This document shows positions 1 to 7,427 of a stretch of 64,000 nucleotides of DNA, one piece after another. The notes beneath the pieces were generated by a model. The model made no database searches, was not told the DNA's origin, and was given only the letters and a program-made list of their open reading frames with translations. The first letter of the stretch is position 1. Each line of letters starts with the position of its first letter. The stretch is from Paracoccaceae bacterium. GTDB taxonomy: Bacteria; Pseudomonadota; Alphaproteobacteria; Rhodobacterales; Rhodobacteraceae. The position numbers and the translations under genes were made by a program. Location: the NCBI GenBank assembly GCA_027013095.1, contig JALUYI010000010.1:1-64000 (forward strand), written 5' to 3'.

Positions 1-31
1 CGGTGAACTCCAAAATCGTATCGTTTTTCAT
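1..31 (-). CDS. Start of an unidentified gene (5' end only)
   Basis: An ATG on the minus strand at position 31 is preceded by an AAAAGGA ribosome-binding site about 8 bases upstream, and the frame stays open to the window edge. Only about ten residues are visible (M-K-N-D-T-I-L-E-F-T), too few to assign a family. It lies downstream of and in the same direction as the GlsB-like gene. A second ATG at 38 in another frame is closer to the Shine-Dalgarno sequence and less likely. The call rests on start context alone. Confidence 0.35.
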   Translation of the reverse strand, partial: MKNDTILEFT

Positions 32-94
32 GTGGCATATCCTTTTCTCTCTGAGAATCGCGGCGCGTCAACACCGCCATGATATGCCACCCAA

Positions 95-316
95 TCACCC
101 CATCACCAACTTTCGGGCATTGCTCCCGACAACCGCCCCGACAAGGCTAGCCGCAAAGCCGATGATCACCAAAAGAGTGCTTAAGATCAAGCCGCCGACA
201 AGCGCGCCCAAAACACCAATGCCGATCATCAACGGAACGCCAGCCTCAATATCGGTCATTCGGGTCGCCACATAACCGGCGAGCGCACCAATGATCAAAA
301 GAAAAATGATGCCCAT
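95..316 (-). CDS. GlsB/YeaQ/YmgE-type small membrane protein
   Basis: A 73-residue, almost entirely hydrophobic protein with glycine-rich membrane segments at about residues 2-18, 28-48 and 50-66 (GVLGALVGG, VGAVVGS). This length and glycine pattern match the GlsB/YeaQ/YmgE (transglycosylase-associated) family, associated with stress responses in the inner membrane but of unknown biochemical role. ATG at 316 is preferred over a GTG three bases upstream. It lies downstream of fmt on the same strand, separated by about 90 bases that include a T-rich stretch on the coding strand. Confidence 0.8.
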   Translation of the reverse strand: MGIIFLLIIGALAGYVATRMTDIEAGVPLMIGIGVLGALVGGLILSTLLVIIGFAASLVGAVVGSNARKLVMG

Positions 317-403
317 CACGCCTCTCCAACACAGGTTTTACACCCGCGATATGGGGACTATTTCAAGAAAAAAAAGAGAGGGGAATGGGGGCCACATGCG
401 TAC

Positions 404-1312
404 TCAACCCAATTTATCACCGACGCGCAACGGAGTTCCGTGCAGAAAAACGGCCGCTTCCAATGCCCCGCGCCCGGCCAGTTGCAGGCGATGGATCCTG
501 ATCGCCGCCGAGCCACAGGCCACCAACAGCCCGTCACCAATAATCTCTCCCGGCGCACCCCGTCCTTCGGCCAGGCAGCTGTCCAGAAGTTTCGCCCGAG
601 CATCGCCAATCATGCACCACGCCCCGGGAAAAGGCGAAAGTCCCCTAATTTTCCGGTCGATGTCGCGCGCCGGCACAGTCCAATCAATTCGCGCTTCGGC
701 CTTGTCGATCTTGGCCGCCGTGATTACCCCGTCATTCGGCTGGGGAACAGGCGTCAGATGATCCAGTTGCACCAACGCCTCGCTAATCGCCTCAGCGCCC
801 AGCTGTGTCAACCGATCATGCAGAGTCGCCATGGTATCGCGCGGCAAGATCGGCGTTTCGCGCCGCAGCAGAACCGGCCCGGTGTCCAACCCGGCCTCCA
901 TCTGCATCACGCAAACGCCCGTTTTCGTATCCCCCGCCATAATTGCGCGCTGAATCGGGGCCGCACCGCGCCAACGCGGCAGCAGAGAAGCATGAATATT
1001 CAAACAACCCCGCGCCGGCGCATCCAGCAGCGCCTGCGGCAAGATCAAACCATACGCAACCACGACGGCCACGTCGGCCCTAAGAGCCGTAAATGCATCA
1101 ACCGTATCTTGGGCACGGAAATTTTCCGGGTGCCGCACCGGCAGAGCCAGCGCCTCGGCGCGGATCTGAACGGGTGACTGCCGCGCCTTTTTCCCCCGCC
1201 CGGCGGGGCGCGGCGGTTGGCAATAAACAGCAGCAATCTCATGGCCATCCTGAACCAGCTGTTCCAGAACCGGAACCGCAAACTCTGGTGTTCCCATGAA
1301 AACGATGCGCAT
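404..1312 (-). CDS. fmt: Methionyl-tRNA formyltransferase
   Basis: A 302-residue protein that formylates Met-tRNAfMet using 10-formyltetrahydrofolate, in the cytoplasm. The N-terminal Rossmann domain begins [16 protein letters not shown]. The formyltransferase core follows, with the asparagine/histidine stretch [18 protein letters not shown] and the later [15 protein letters not shown]. The C-terminal OB-like domain contains [13 protein letters not shown]. The length is usual for Fmt. Its ATG overlaps the stop of the upstream deformylase-like gene (TGATG), so it ends a def / def-like / fmt operon, the classical pairing of enzymes that add and remove the N-formyl group. Confidence 0.97.
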   Translation of the reverse strand: MRIVFMGTPEFAVPVLEQLVQDGHEIAAVYCQPPRPAGRGKKARQSPVQIRAEALALPVRHPENFRAQDTVDAFTALRADVAVVVAYGLILPQALLDAPARGCLNIHASLLPRWRGAAPIQRAIMAGDTKTGVCVMQMEAGLDTGPVLLRRETPILPRDTMATLHDRLTQLGAEAISEALVQLDHLTPVPQPNDGVITAAKIDKAEARIDWTVPARDIDRKIRGLSPFPGAWCMIGDARAKLLDSCLAEGRGAPGEIIGDGLLVACGSAAIRIHRLQLAGRGALEAAVFLHGTPLRVGDKLG

Positions 1313-1821
1313 CAGCCCCTCCCGCGTTTTGCCAGTTTCGCGGCGCGCGCCAGCAACATCCGCCGCTTGACCGGGCCAAGGCGGTCAAAATACATCCGGC
1401 CGTTCAAATGATCGATCTGATGCTGCACCGATGTCGCCCAGAGACCAACGAAGTCCTTTTCGACGCGCGCGCCGGTTTCATCCATGTAAACCACGGTGAC
1501 CGCGCGGGAGCGCGATATGGTGGCACTGACCCCGGGCAGATTGGGGCTGGCCTCGTCGTGGTCACGCATCTTCACGCTGCTGGCCGTGATCCGGGGATTT
1601 GCCATCCGGATCAGGCCGTCCCGGGCCGGCGTGCAATCCACCACCGCCAGACGCAACATCACCCCAATCTGTACGGCGGCAAGGCCAAGACCGGGCATCG
1701 CATACATGCTGTCAGCCATGTCCTGCCAGTGGGCCCGCGTCCCATCATCAACCCTTTGGACGGGTGCCGCAAGCTGCCGCAAACGCGGGTCCGGCCACAC
1801 CAGAAAAGGGCGCACAGGCAT
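1312..1821 (-). CDS. Peptide deformylase paralogue lacking the metal site
   Basis: A 169-residue homologue of the adjacent Def with the same fold landmarks. Motif 1 is kept (GLGLAAVQ, residues 44-51). Motif 2, normally EGCLS with the metal-binding cysteine, has become a leucine-proline-glycine-valine-serine stretch near residues 95-99. Motif 3 is HQIDH (134-138) instead of HEIDH, so the catalytic glutamate is gone. The only cysteine in the protein is residue 63, outside any motif. By family knowledge it should not bind the catalytic metal or deformylate peptides. It overlaps both neighbours by TGATG junctions, so it is kept in a tightly coupled operon and is not a decaying fragment. It could be a regulatory or substrate-binding paralogue; that is inference. 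Confidence 0.88.
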   Translation of the reverse strand: MPVRPFLVWPDPRLRQLAAPVQRVDDGTRAHWQDMADSMYAMPGLGLAAVQIGVMLRLAVVDCTPARDGLIRMANPRITASSVKMRDHDEASPNLPGVSATISRSRAVTVVYMDETGARVEKDFVGLWATSVQHQIDHLNGRMYFDRLGPVKRRMLLARAAKLAKRGRG

Positions 1822-2339
1822 CAGAGTCTCGCCCGTTCACGCTTCAGCTTCTTCATCTTATTGGTGATCATCGAGCGCTTGATCTTGCTGAGATAGTCAA
1901 TGAATAGCTTACCGTCGAGATGGTCGATCTCGTGTTGAACACAGGTCGCCCAGAGGCCGTCAAAGGCACGTTCCTGAAGCTGCCCATCGACATCCAGATA
2001 GCGCACCCGGACCTCAGCGGGGCGAGTCACATCCTCGTATTGATCGGGAATTGACAAACAACCCTCGGAATAGGTGTTCATTGTTTCCGAGGCCCACGTA
2101 ACCTCGGGATTGATCAGGGCCATAGGTGACGGTTCTTCATCCTTTTTGGCGCAATCCATCACGATCAGACGCTGCAAGACCCCGACTTGCGGTGCCGCAA
2201 GGCCGATCCCCGGCGCATCATGCATGGTTTCCAGCATATCGGTCGCCAATTTGCGCACGGCCGAATCAACCCCTTCAAGCGGAGCGCAAACCTTTTTCAG
2301 GCGCGGGTCAGGATGGATCAAGATATTTCGCAAGCTCAT
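1821..2339 (-). CDS. def: Peptide deformylase
   Basis: A 172-residue protein that removes the N-formyl group from nascent peptides in the cytoplasm. All three hallmark motifs are intact: GIGLAAPQ (44-51), EGCLS (92-96, metal ligand Cys94) and HEIDH (136-140, two metal-binding histidines and the catalytic glutamate). Length and motif spacing are those of type I deformylases. It is the first gene of the def / def-like / fmt operon and is joined to the degenerate paralogue by a TGATG overlap. The ATG at 2339 fits the conserved N-terminus, with Ile-His-Pro-Asp-Pro-Arg-Leu close behind. Confidence 0.97.
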   Translation of the reverse strand: MSLRNILIHPDPRLKKVCAPLEGVDSAVRKLATDMLETMHDAPGIGLAAPQVGVLQRLIVMDCAKKDEEPSPMALINPEVTWASETMNTYSEGCLSIPDQYEDVTRPAEVRVRYLDVDGQLQERAFDGLWATCVQHEIDHLDGKLFIDYLSKIKRSMITNKMKKLKRERARL

Positions 2340-2406
2340 GCGCCTGATCTAGCGTCCGGCCCGGGAAAGTTCAACCGCCCGAAACCGGACTATAAAATCC
2401 GCAAAT

Positions 2407-2454
2407 GTAACCTTGACGTTACTTATTTTTAGGATTAAGTAACCTGTGGGTTAC
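2407..2454. promoter_or_regulatory. Two phased 16-bp palindromes, candidate operators
   Basis: Two inverted repeats of the same form lie in front of the membrane protein/XRE pair: GTAACCTTGACGTTAC (2407-2422, 5-bp arms) and GTAACCTGTGGGTTAC (2439-2454, 6-bp arms). Their centres are 32 bp apart, about three helical turns, so two dimers would sit on one face. A TTGACG that could be a -35 box overlaps the first; a -10 box would fall in or next to the second, but no good match is seen. Autorepression by the XRE protein is the simplest reading. The def promoter, reading the other way, must also lie close by. Confidence 0.6.
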
Positions 2455-2469
2455 AAATAGGAGGCTAAA

Positions 2470-2874
2470 ATGTCTGCAAAATCCCTGATGCTCCTGCGCA
2501 ACACCTTCTTCTCGGCACTGGGTGTGATTCTGGCCAGCTACGGCGTGATGGTTCTCGCGTCCGGCCGGCCCGACCCCTTCTGGCCGCTGGCGCCGGCGCT
2601 GGCCGGGGTGATAACCGCCCTAGTCGTCTCACTTGGCGTCTGGCTTGCGGGTCGCAAGACCGCGGCCGTCGCCTTTGACGAATATTCCCGCCACGAGTGG
2701 CACAGCAGCCTGCGCCTCGGGTTTTGGGTGGCGATCTGGCTCTATCCGCTGTTTGCAGTTCTTCTGGTCAACAATATTGTCGATTACCCTCAGGCATTTG
2801 CAGCAATGGGAACACTGGCCGCCGCCACCCCGTTCCTGTCGTTCTTTGCAAAATGGGTCGGAGGCCGCATCTGA
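2470..2874 (+). CDS. Small inner-membrane protein of unknown function
   Basis: A 134-residue protein with about four predicted membrane helices (roughly residues 9-30, 37-60, 82-103 and 107-128) and no catalytic motif I recognise. A short soluble stretch around residues 64-80 contains aspartate, arginine and histidine. It starts 10 bases after an AGGAGG Shine-Dalgarno sequence. Its stop overlaps the start of an XRE regulator (TGATG), and the pair follows two palindromes. Membrane protein plus small Cro/CI-type regulator is a recurrent bacterial arrangement, often with the regulator controlling its own operon. Function is unknown. Confidence 0.75.
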   Translation: MSAKSLMLLRNTFFSALGVILASYGVMVLASGRPDPFWPLAPALAGVITALVVSLGVWLAGRKTAAVAFDEYSRHEWHSSLRLGFWVAIWLYPLFAVLLVNNIVDYPQAFAAMGTLAAATPFLSFFAKWVGGRI

Positions 2875-3083
2875 TGGCCAAGCTCTATAACACCCTGAAA
2901 CAGCACCGCGCCCGCCTGTCGCTGACTCAGGCCGAGCTGGCCGAAAAGGTCGAGGTCTCACGCAAGACCATCAATACCATCGAAAACCGGGTGTTTGTGC
3001 CCTCCGCCCTTCTGGCCTTGAAAATCGCCCGTGCGCTCCAAACCAGTGTGCATGATATTTTCTCGCTTGAAGATGACGGCTGA
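2874..3083 (+). CDS. Small XRE-family transcriptional regulator
   Basis: A 69-residue protein made up almost only of a Cro/CI helix-turn-helix domain. The recognition region is LSLTQAELAEKVEVSRKT followed by a conserved Ile-Glu-Asn, and the later Leu-Lys-Ile-Ala-Arg-Ala-Leu and Val-His-Asp-Ile-Phe complete the five-helix fold. This short form is typical of regulators co-transcribed with small membrane proteins. The ATG overlaps the stop of the upstream gene, so the two are translationally coupled. It probably binds the two GTAAC palindromes upstream of the pair (inference). Confidence 0.88.
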   Translation: MAKLYNTLKQHRARLSLTQAELAEKVEVSRKTINTIENRVFVPSALLALKIARALQTSVHDIFSLEDDG

Positions 3084-3125
3084 ATCCCTAGGCTACGTCG
3101 AAATGGCCAGCAAGGAACACCCCGC

Positions 3126-4298
3126 ATGGATTTCGACCAGATCATCGACCGCCGCAACACCCATTCCGCAAAATGGGACATGATGGAGAAATATTTCGGC
3201 GTCTCACCCGATGACGGCATCTCGATGTGGGTGGCCGACATGGATTTTCACCCGCCGGAATCCGTCCAAAACGCGGTACAGGCGATGGCCGATCACGGGG
3301 TTTACGGTTATTTCGGCGACGATTCTGCCTACAGGCGCGCGATCTGCTGGTGGATGCAGAACCGCCACGACTGGCAAATCGCGCCCGAGTGGATCTTTTC
3401 CACCCACGGTCTGGTCAACGGCACGGCCCTTTGCGTTCAGACTTGGACACAACCTGGCGACGGCGTGCTGCTGTTCACGCCGGTCTATCACGCCTTTGCC
3501 CGGACCATCCGGGCCGCCGGGCGCACCGTCGTCGAGGCACCGCTTGCCTCAGTAGAAGGGCGCTACCAGATGGATTTTGACGTTGCCAAAGCCTGCCTGA
3601 CCAAGCGCACAAAAATGGTGGTCCTTTGCTCACCCCACAACCCCGGCGGACGCGTCTGGACGCCTACCGAACTCCGCCAGCTTGCCACATTCTGCACCCG
3701 CCACAACCTGTTATTGGTCAGCGACGAGATTCACCACGACCTTGTGTTTCCCGGAAATACCCACACCATCATGTCCGTGGCCGCACCGGAAGTTTCCGAT
3801 CGACTGGTCATCCTCAGCGCCCCCACCAAGACCTTTAACATCGCCGGCAGCCACACCGGGAACGTCATCATTGCTGACGAAAAACTGCGCCACGAATTTG
3901 CCGCCACATTAGCTGGCCTTGGCCTTTCCCCCAACAGTTTCGGCCTTCACATGACCACGGCGGCCTACACCCCCGAAGGGGCGGAGTGGGTCGATACCCT
4001 GATGCGCTATCTCGACGAAAACCGACGGATTTTCGACGCCGGGATCAACGCGATCCCCGGCCTGCGCTCAATGCCTCTCGAGGCAACCTATCTGGCCTGG
4101 GTTGATTTTTCCGGCACCGGCATGGGCCCCGAGGACATCACCCGAAGGATCGAGAAAGACGCGCGCATTGCGGCCAACCACGGTGACACCTTTGGCACCG
4201 GCGGAGACTCGTTCATGCGCTTCAACCTCGGCACGCCGAAATCCCGGATTGTCGAGGCCGTCACACGCCTGCACTCGGCCTTTTCCGATCTGCAGTGA
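3126..4298 (+). CDS. patB: PatB/MalY-type PLP-dependent C-S lyase
   Basis: A 390-residue fold-type I PLP enzyme of the MalY/PatB group, which cleaves cystathionine or related cysteine S-conjugates to pyruvate, ammonia and a thiol. Visible family marks are the N-terminal arginine region with WVADMDF (35-41), the substrate-loop stretch VYGYFGD, the SPHNPGGRVW block (169-178), Asp200 in VSDEIH for the pyridine nitrogen, and the PLP lysine Lys235 in APTKTFNIAG. It stands alone on this strand 42 bases after the XRE gene. The substrate cannot be told from sequence, and a biosynthetic cystathionine beta-lyase role is possible. Confidence 0.9.
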   Translation: MDFDQIIDRRNTHSAKWDMMEKYFGVSPDDGISMWVADMDFHPPESVQNAVQAMADHGVYGYFGDDSAYRRAICWWMQNRHDWQIAPEWIFSTHGLVNGTALCVQTWTQPGDGVLLFTPVYHAFARTIRAAGRTVVEAPLASVEGRYQMDFDVAKACLTKRTKMVVLCSPHNPGGRVWTPTELRQLATFCTRHNLLLVSDEIHHDLVFPGNTHTIMSVAAPEVSDRLVILSAPTKTFNIAGSHTGNVIIADEKLRHEFAATLAGLGLSPNSFGLHMTTAAYTPEGAEWVDTLMRYLDENRRIFDAGINAIPGLRSMPLEATYLAWVDFSGTGMGPEDITRRIEKDARIAANHGDTFGTGGDSFMRFNLGTPKSRIVEAVTRLHSAFSDLQ

Positions 4299-4437
4299 CA
4301 GCGCTTTCCTCTTTGCGAAAATACTCCCGCCGGAGGCCCCAACATTTTTCTGCGCTGCAGCACTTGCGACTCCTCGCGCAACAATATACCCAAGCAAAGA
4401 TACGAAACGTAACATCATTACGCCGGAGAGTCCTTTC

Positions 4438-5394
4438 ATGAGCTTTCGCCTCCAACCCACGCCGCCCGCACGTCCCAACCGCTGCCAACTGTTCGGCCCT
4501 GCGTCGCGCCCTGCGCTATTTGAAAAAATGGCAGCATCCGGTGCCGACGTCATCAATATCGACCTCGAAGACAGCGTCGCACCCGCTGACAAAGCTACCG
4601 CGCGCAAAAACGCCATCGCCGCGATCAACGAGGTGGACTGGGGGCGCAAAACCCTCTCGGTGCGAATCAACGGACTGGACACCCCCTATTGGGTCCACGA
4701 CATCGTGGACCTGTTGGAACAGACGGGCGAACGACTAGACCAAATCATGATCCCCAAGGCCGGGAACGGGCAGGATATCTATGCCGTCGACGCCCTGATC
4801 AGCGGTATCGAAGCGGCCACGGGGCGGAAAAGACCGCTTGCCCTTGAGGCGATCATCGAAACCGCAGCCGGCCTGACCCATGTCAACGAAATCGCCGCGG
4901 CCAGTCCGCGTATGGTTGCCCTGTCGCTGGGGGCGGCAGATTTTGCCGCCTCAATGGGGATGCAGACCACCGGCATCGGCGGAACGCAGGAAGACTATTA
5001 CATGCTGCACGAGGGCAGCCGTTATTGGCCCGACCCCTGGCACATGGTGACCACCGCCATCGTCGCCGCCTGCCGGACCAATGGCCTGTTGCCGGTGGAT
5101 GGTCCCTTTGGTGATTTCTCCGATGACGCGGGTTTTCGCGCCCAGGCGCGGCGTGCGGCTACCCTTGGCATGGTGGGGAAATGGGCCATTCACCCCAAAC
5201 AGATCGCACTGGCCAATGAGGTTTTTACCCCCTCGGAGGAACAACTTGTCGAAGCGCGCGAGATTCTTGCGGCAATGGACGCGGCCAAGGCCAAGGGCGA
5301 GGGGGCGACGGTTTACAAGGGCAGGCTGGTGGATATCGCCTCGATCAAGCAGGCCGAGGTGATCGTCAAGCAGGCCGAAATGATCGCGGACTGA
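4438..5394 (+). CDS. mcl1: L-malyl-CoA/beta-methylmalyl-CoA lyase
   Basis: A 318-residue member of the HpcH/HpaI aldolase (CitE-like) family. The sequence follows Rhodobacter Mcl1 nearly word for word as I remember it (MSFRLQP at the start; NRCQLFGPASRP, DLEDSVAP, GAADFAASMGMQTTGIGG, GKWAIHPKQ later). Mcl1 reversibly cleaves L-malyl-CoA to glyoxylate and acetyl-CoA and beta-methylmalyl-CoA to glyoxylate and propionyl-CoA. That is the last part of the ethylmalonyl-CoA pathway for acetate assimilation. ATG 4438 follows GGAGAG and is chosen over an upstream in-frame extension that overlaps patB. Confidence 0.95.
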   Translation: MSFRLQPTPPARPNRCQLFGPASRPALFEKMAASGADVINIDLEDSVAPADKATARKNAIAAINEVDWGRKTLSVRINGLDTPYWVHDIVDLLEQTGERLDQIMIPKAGNGQDIYAVDALISGIEAATGRKRPLALEAIIETAAGLTHVNEIAAASPRMVALSLGAADFAASMGMQTTGIGGTQEDYYMLHEGSRYWPDPWHMVTTAIVAACRTNGLLPVDGPFGDFSDDAGFRAQARRAATLGMVGKWAIHPKQIALANEVFTPSEEQLVEAREILAAMDAAKAKGEGATVYKGRLVDIASIKQAEVIVKQAEMIAD

Positions 5395-5485
5395 TCCGCC
5401 GCCGGAACACATTGCAATCACGCCCCGCTCCGCCATATAAGCGCCGTATCAGCATTGCGTCCAAAGCACTCACGCGGAGCCCTCA

Positions 5486-6448
5486 ATGGCGAATTATCTG
5501 GAATTTGAAAAACCTCTGGCCGAAATCGAAGGCAAGGCCGAAGAGCTGCGCGCGCTGGCCCGCCAGAATAGCGAGATGGACGTGGAAAAAGAGGCCGAGG
5601 CCTTGGACCAAAAAGCCGCCGACCTGCTGGCCGAGCTTTACCGGACCCTGACCCCGTGGCGAAAATGTCAGGTGGCCCGCCATCCCGACCGACCGCATTG
5701 CAAGGATTATATCAAGGCTCTGTTTCAGGAATTCACCCCGCTCTCGGGCGACCGAAATTTCGCCGACGATCACGCGGTCATGGGCGGACTGGCCCGCTTT
5801 AACGATCGGCCAATCGTGGTGATCGGACACGAAAAGGGCCATGACACCAAATCACGGATCGAGCGAAATTTCGGCATGGCCCGCCCCGAAGGTTATCGCA
5901 AAGCGATCCGCCTGATGGACCTCGCCGACCGTTTCGGCCTGCCGATCGTAACGCTCGTGGATACCACCGGCGCCTATCCCGGACGCGGCGCCGAAGAGCG
6001 CGGGCAGTCCGAAGCAATCGCGCGCTCGACTGAAAAATGCCTGAACGTCAAGGTGCCGCTGGTCTCGATCATCATCGGCGAGGGGGGCTCGGGCGGGGCG
6101 GTGGCGTTTGCCGGCGCGAACCGGTTAGCAATGCTTGAGCATGCGGTCTATTCGGTCATCAGCCCGGAGGGATGCGCCTCGATCCTGTGGAAAGACGCCG
6201 GCAAGATGCGCGAAGCCGCCGAAGCGTTGAAACTGACGGCACAGGATCTGGAAAAACTGGGCGTCGCCGATCAGATCATCCCCGAGCCCGTGGGCGGCGC
6301 GCAGCGGGACCCGGACGCCACCATCGCCAATGTGGGCGCCGCGCTGGAAGAGATGTTGACCGCGCTGGACAAGAAAACCCCCAAAGAGTTGCTGCAAGAG
6401 CGGCGCCAGAAGTTTCTCGATATTGGCACCAAGGGCCTTGCCGCCTGA
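5486..6448 (+). CDS. accA: Acetyl-CoA carboxylase carboxyltransferase subunit alpha
   Basis: A 320-residue cytoplasmic subunit that, with AccD, transfers the carboxyl group from biotin to acetyl-CoA in fatty-acid synthesis. The N-terminal part has the helical [17 protein letters not shown] region. The crotonase-fold core carries [33 protein letters not shown] and the oxyanion-hole glycines in [12 protein letters not shown]. The C-terminus matches the family ([14 protein letters not shown]). Length is normal. It is transcribed alone, 91 bases downstream of mcl1; a 24-bp perfect palindrome lies just past its stop. Confidence 0.97.
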   Translation: MANYLEFEKPLAEIEGKAEELRALARQNSEMDVEKEAEALDQKAADLLAELYRTLTPWRKCQVARHPDRPHCKDYIKALFQEFTPLSGDRNFADDHAVMGGLARFNDRPIVVIGHEKGHDTKSRIERNFGMARPEGYRKAIRLMDLADRFGLPIVTLVDTTGAYPGRGAEERGQSEAIARSTEKCLNVKVPLVSIIIGEGGSGGAVAFAGANRLAMLEHAVYSVISPEGCASILWKDAGKMREAAEALKLTAQDLEKLGVADQIIPEPVGGAQRDPDATIANVGAALEEMLTALDKKTPKELLQERRQKFLDIGTKGLAA

Positions 6449-6473
6449 TCTCGGCCAAGAAGGCCCTTGCAAA

Positions 6474-6497
6474 AAATGTTTCGCGCGCGAAACATTT
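6474..6497. promoter_or_regulatory. Perfect 24-bp palindrome after accA
   Basis: The arms AAATGTTTCG and CGAAACATTT flank a central CGCG, and every base of the 24 pairs. It lies 25 bases after the accA stop with no T-run, so it looks more like a protein-binding site than a terminator, though it could do both. The same half-sites, TGTTTCG and CGAAACA, recur with a 5-bp spacer at 31736-31754 in front of the glutathionyl-hydroquinone reductase gene. I cannot name the regulator. Confidence 0.5.
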
Positions 6498-6632
6498 ACC
6501 GTCTAACCTATTGAAATACCGAGATTAACAAATTATTAATCATCTCTTTCTGCCGACCATCCCAACTCCTGTCGCGGAATTTGCACAACGTGCAAATATT
6601 ATCCGAATAATTTACAAAATTCGGGCGGTGAT

Positions 6633-6646
6633 TTGAGGTATGTCAA
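6633..6646. promoter_or_regulatory. FNR/CRP-family-like site upstream of cytochrome c
   Basis: TTGA-N6-TCAA (TTGAGGTATGTCAA) matches the core half-sites of FNR-family operators, whose consensus is TTGAT-N4-ATCAA. The inner T and A are G here, so it is imperfect. It lies about 165 bases before the cytochrome c start, which is compatible with oxygen- or nitric-oxide-responsive control if the promoter is about 100 bases upstream. A chance match is possible. Confidence 0.35.
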
Positions 6647-6810
6647 ATTCTTTTCCGCCCGGGTTGGATAAGGACTGACTATCGGAAACCGGACCACGAT
6701 CCCGCGCTGCCGGGGAGGGGTGTGGTTTGCGGCCAGGTTGCAACGGCAAAATGCTGGTGTCGCCCGCCGGCTCTGCTAGGGTGGCCGGATCGACGCCAAA
6801 AAAGGAGAAG

Positions 6811-7293
6811 ATGACCATGAATATTTCAGGAAAAATTCGGCCCGCTTTGCTTGGCGCGGCCCTCGCGGTGCTAGCGGTTCCAGTCGGCGCAGCTGATTTG
6901 ATGCAAATTCCCGCCAAGGCGGCGACAGACGGGTTCAAACTGTCGGACACGCTGATCTTTCCCGCGTTTGATCCGGCCCTCGGGCGCAAGCTGTTTGCCG
7001 AGAAAGGCTGCGTTGTCTGCCACATGATGAACGGAATCGGCGGCGAGGACGGCCCGAACCTCAGCTATGGACAATACGATACACCCGTCAACGCAATGGA
7101 GGTGGCCTCAGACCTGTGGGAAAAAGCATCAATCATGATTCCCGCGCAACAGGACGAGTTGGGTGCACAAATCAAACTGTCCCCGACCGAACTGGCCGGA
7201 ATCATCGCCTTTCTTGCCGACAAGAATGAGCAATCGCATTTCAAGAAATCCGATATCCCGGCGAAAATTCTGAAGGATATGGAGAATATGTAA
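6811..7293 (+). CDS. Periplasmic class I cytochrome c
   Basis: A 160-residue protein with an N-terminal signal peptide (positive start, hydrophobic residues 10-24, cleavage likely after the Ala-Ala near 27-28). One heme-binding site CVVCH lies at residues 67-71, and a plausible distal ligand Met109 sits in SIMIPAQ. The helical C-terminus with Leu-Ser-Pro-Thr-Glu-Leu fits a class I cytochrome c fold. The start follows AAAGGAG directly. It should carry electrons in the periplasm; the partner is not evident from the neighbours, accA and plsC. An FNR-like site upstream suggests redox control. It is followed by two hairpins. Confidence 0.85.
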   Translation: MTMNISGKIRPALLGAALAVLAVPVGAADLMQIPAKAATDGFKLSDTLIFPAFDPALGRKLFAEKGCVVCHMMNGIGGEDGPNLSYGQYDTPVNAMEVASDLWEKASIMIPAQQDELGAQIKLSPTELAGIIAFLADKNEQSHFKKSDIPAKILKDMENM

Positions 7294-7300
7294 TCCCGCG

Positions 7301-7316
7301 CGGGCAGAGGTGCCCG
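7301..7316 (+). terminator. Hairpin directly after the cytochrome c gene
   Basis: CGGGCA-GAGG-TGCCCG forms a perfect 6-bp stem with a 4-base loop, 7 bases after the stop codon. No T-run follows at once, so it may protect the 3' end or act together with the second hairpin at 7334-7365. Confidence 0.45.
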
Positions 7317-7333
7317 TCAGGTTGAAGGTGGCT

Positions 7334-7365
7334 TGTTCGGACCGTCCCGAGGGGCGATCCGAACA
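7334..7365 (+). terminator. Terminator-like hairpin between cytochrome c and plsC
   Basis: TGTTCGGA and TCCGAACA form a perfect 8-bp outer stem around a GC-rich interior that can pair further, followed by GGTGTTTT. It lies between convergent genes and could end the cytochrome c transcript. There is no T-run on the opposite strand. Confidence 0.5.
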
Positions 7366-7427
7366 GGTGTTTTGTGCCCGGCCCCGAACCGCGCACCCAA
7401 TCCTTGCGCAGTCATTCAGCGCAGCAT

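Larger units (their letters stand above)
6449..6810. other. 362-bp intergenic region between accA and cytochrome c
   Basis: No convincing coding frame is present. The stretch holds a perfect 24-bp palindrome just after accA, an AT-rich stretch around 6510-6545, and an FNR/CRP-like inverted repeat at 6633-6646. The cytochrome c Shine-Dalgarno sequence lies at its right end (AAAGGAG at about 6801). I see no rho-independent terminator with a T-run, although the palindrome itself could form a hairpin. Confidence 0.7.

Noticed and set aside
1821-2339. Whether the first deformylase is also degenerate
   Set aside because: All three motifs (GIGLAAPQ, EGCLS, HEIDH) are intact, so it is called active.
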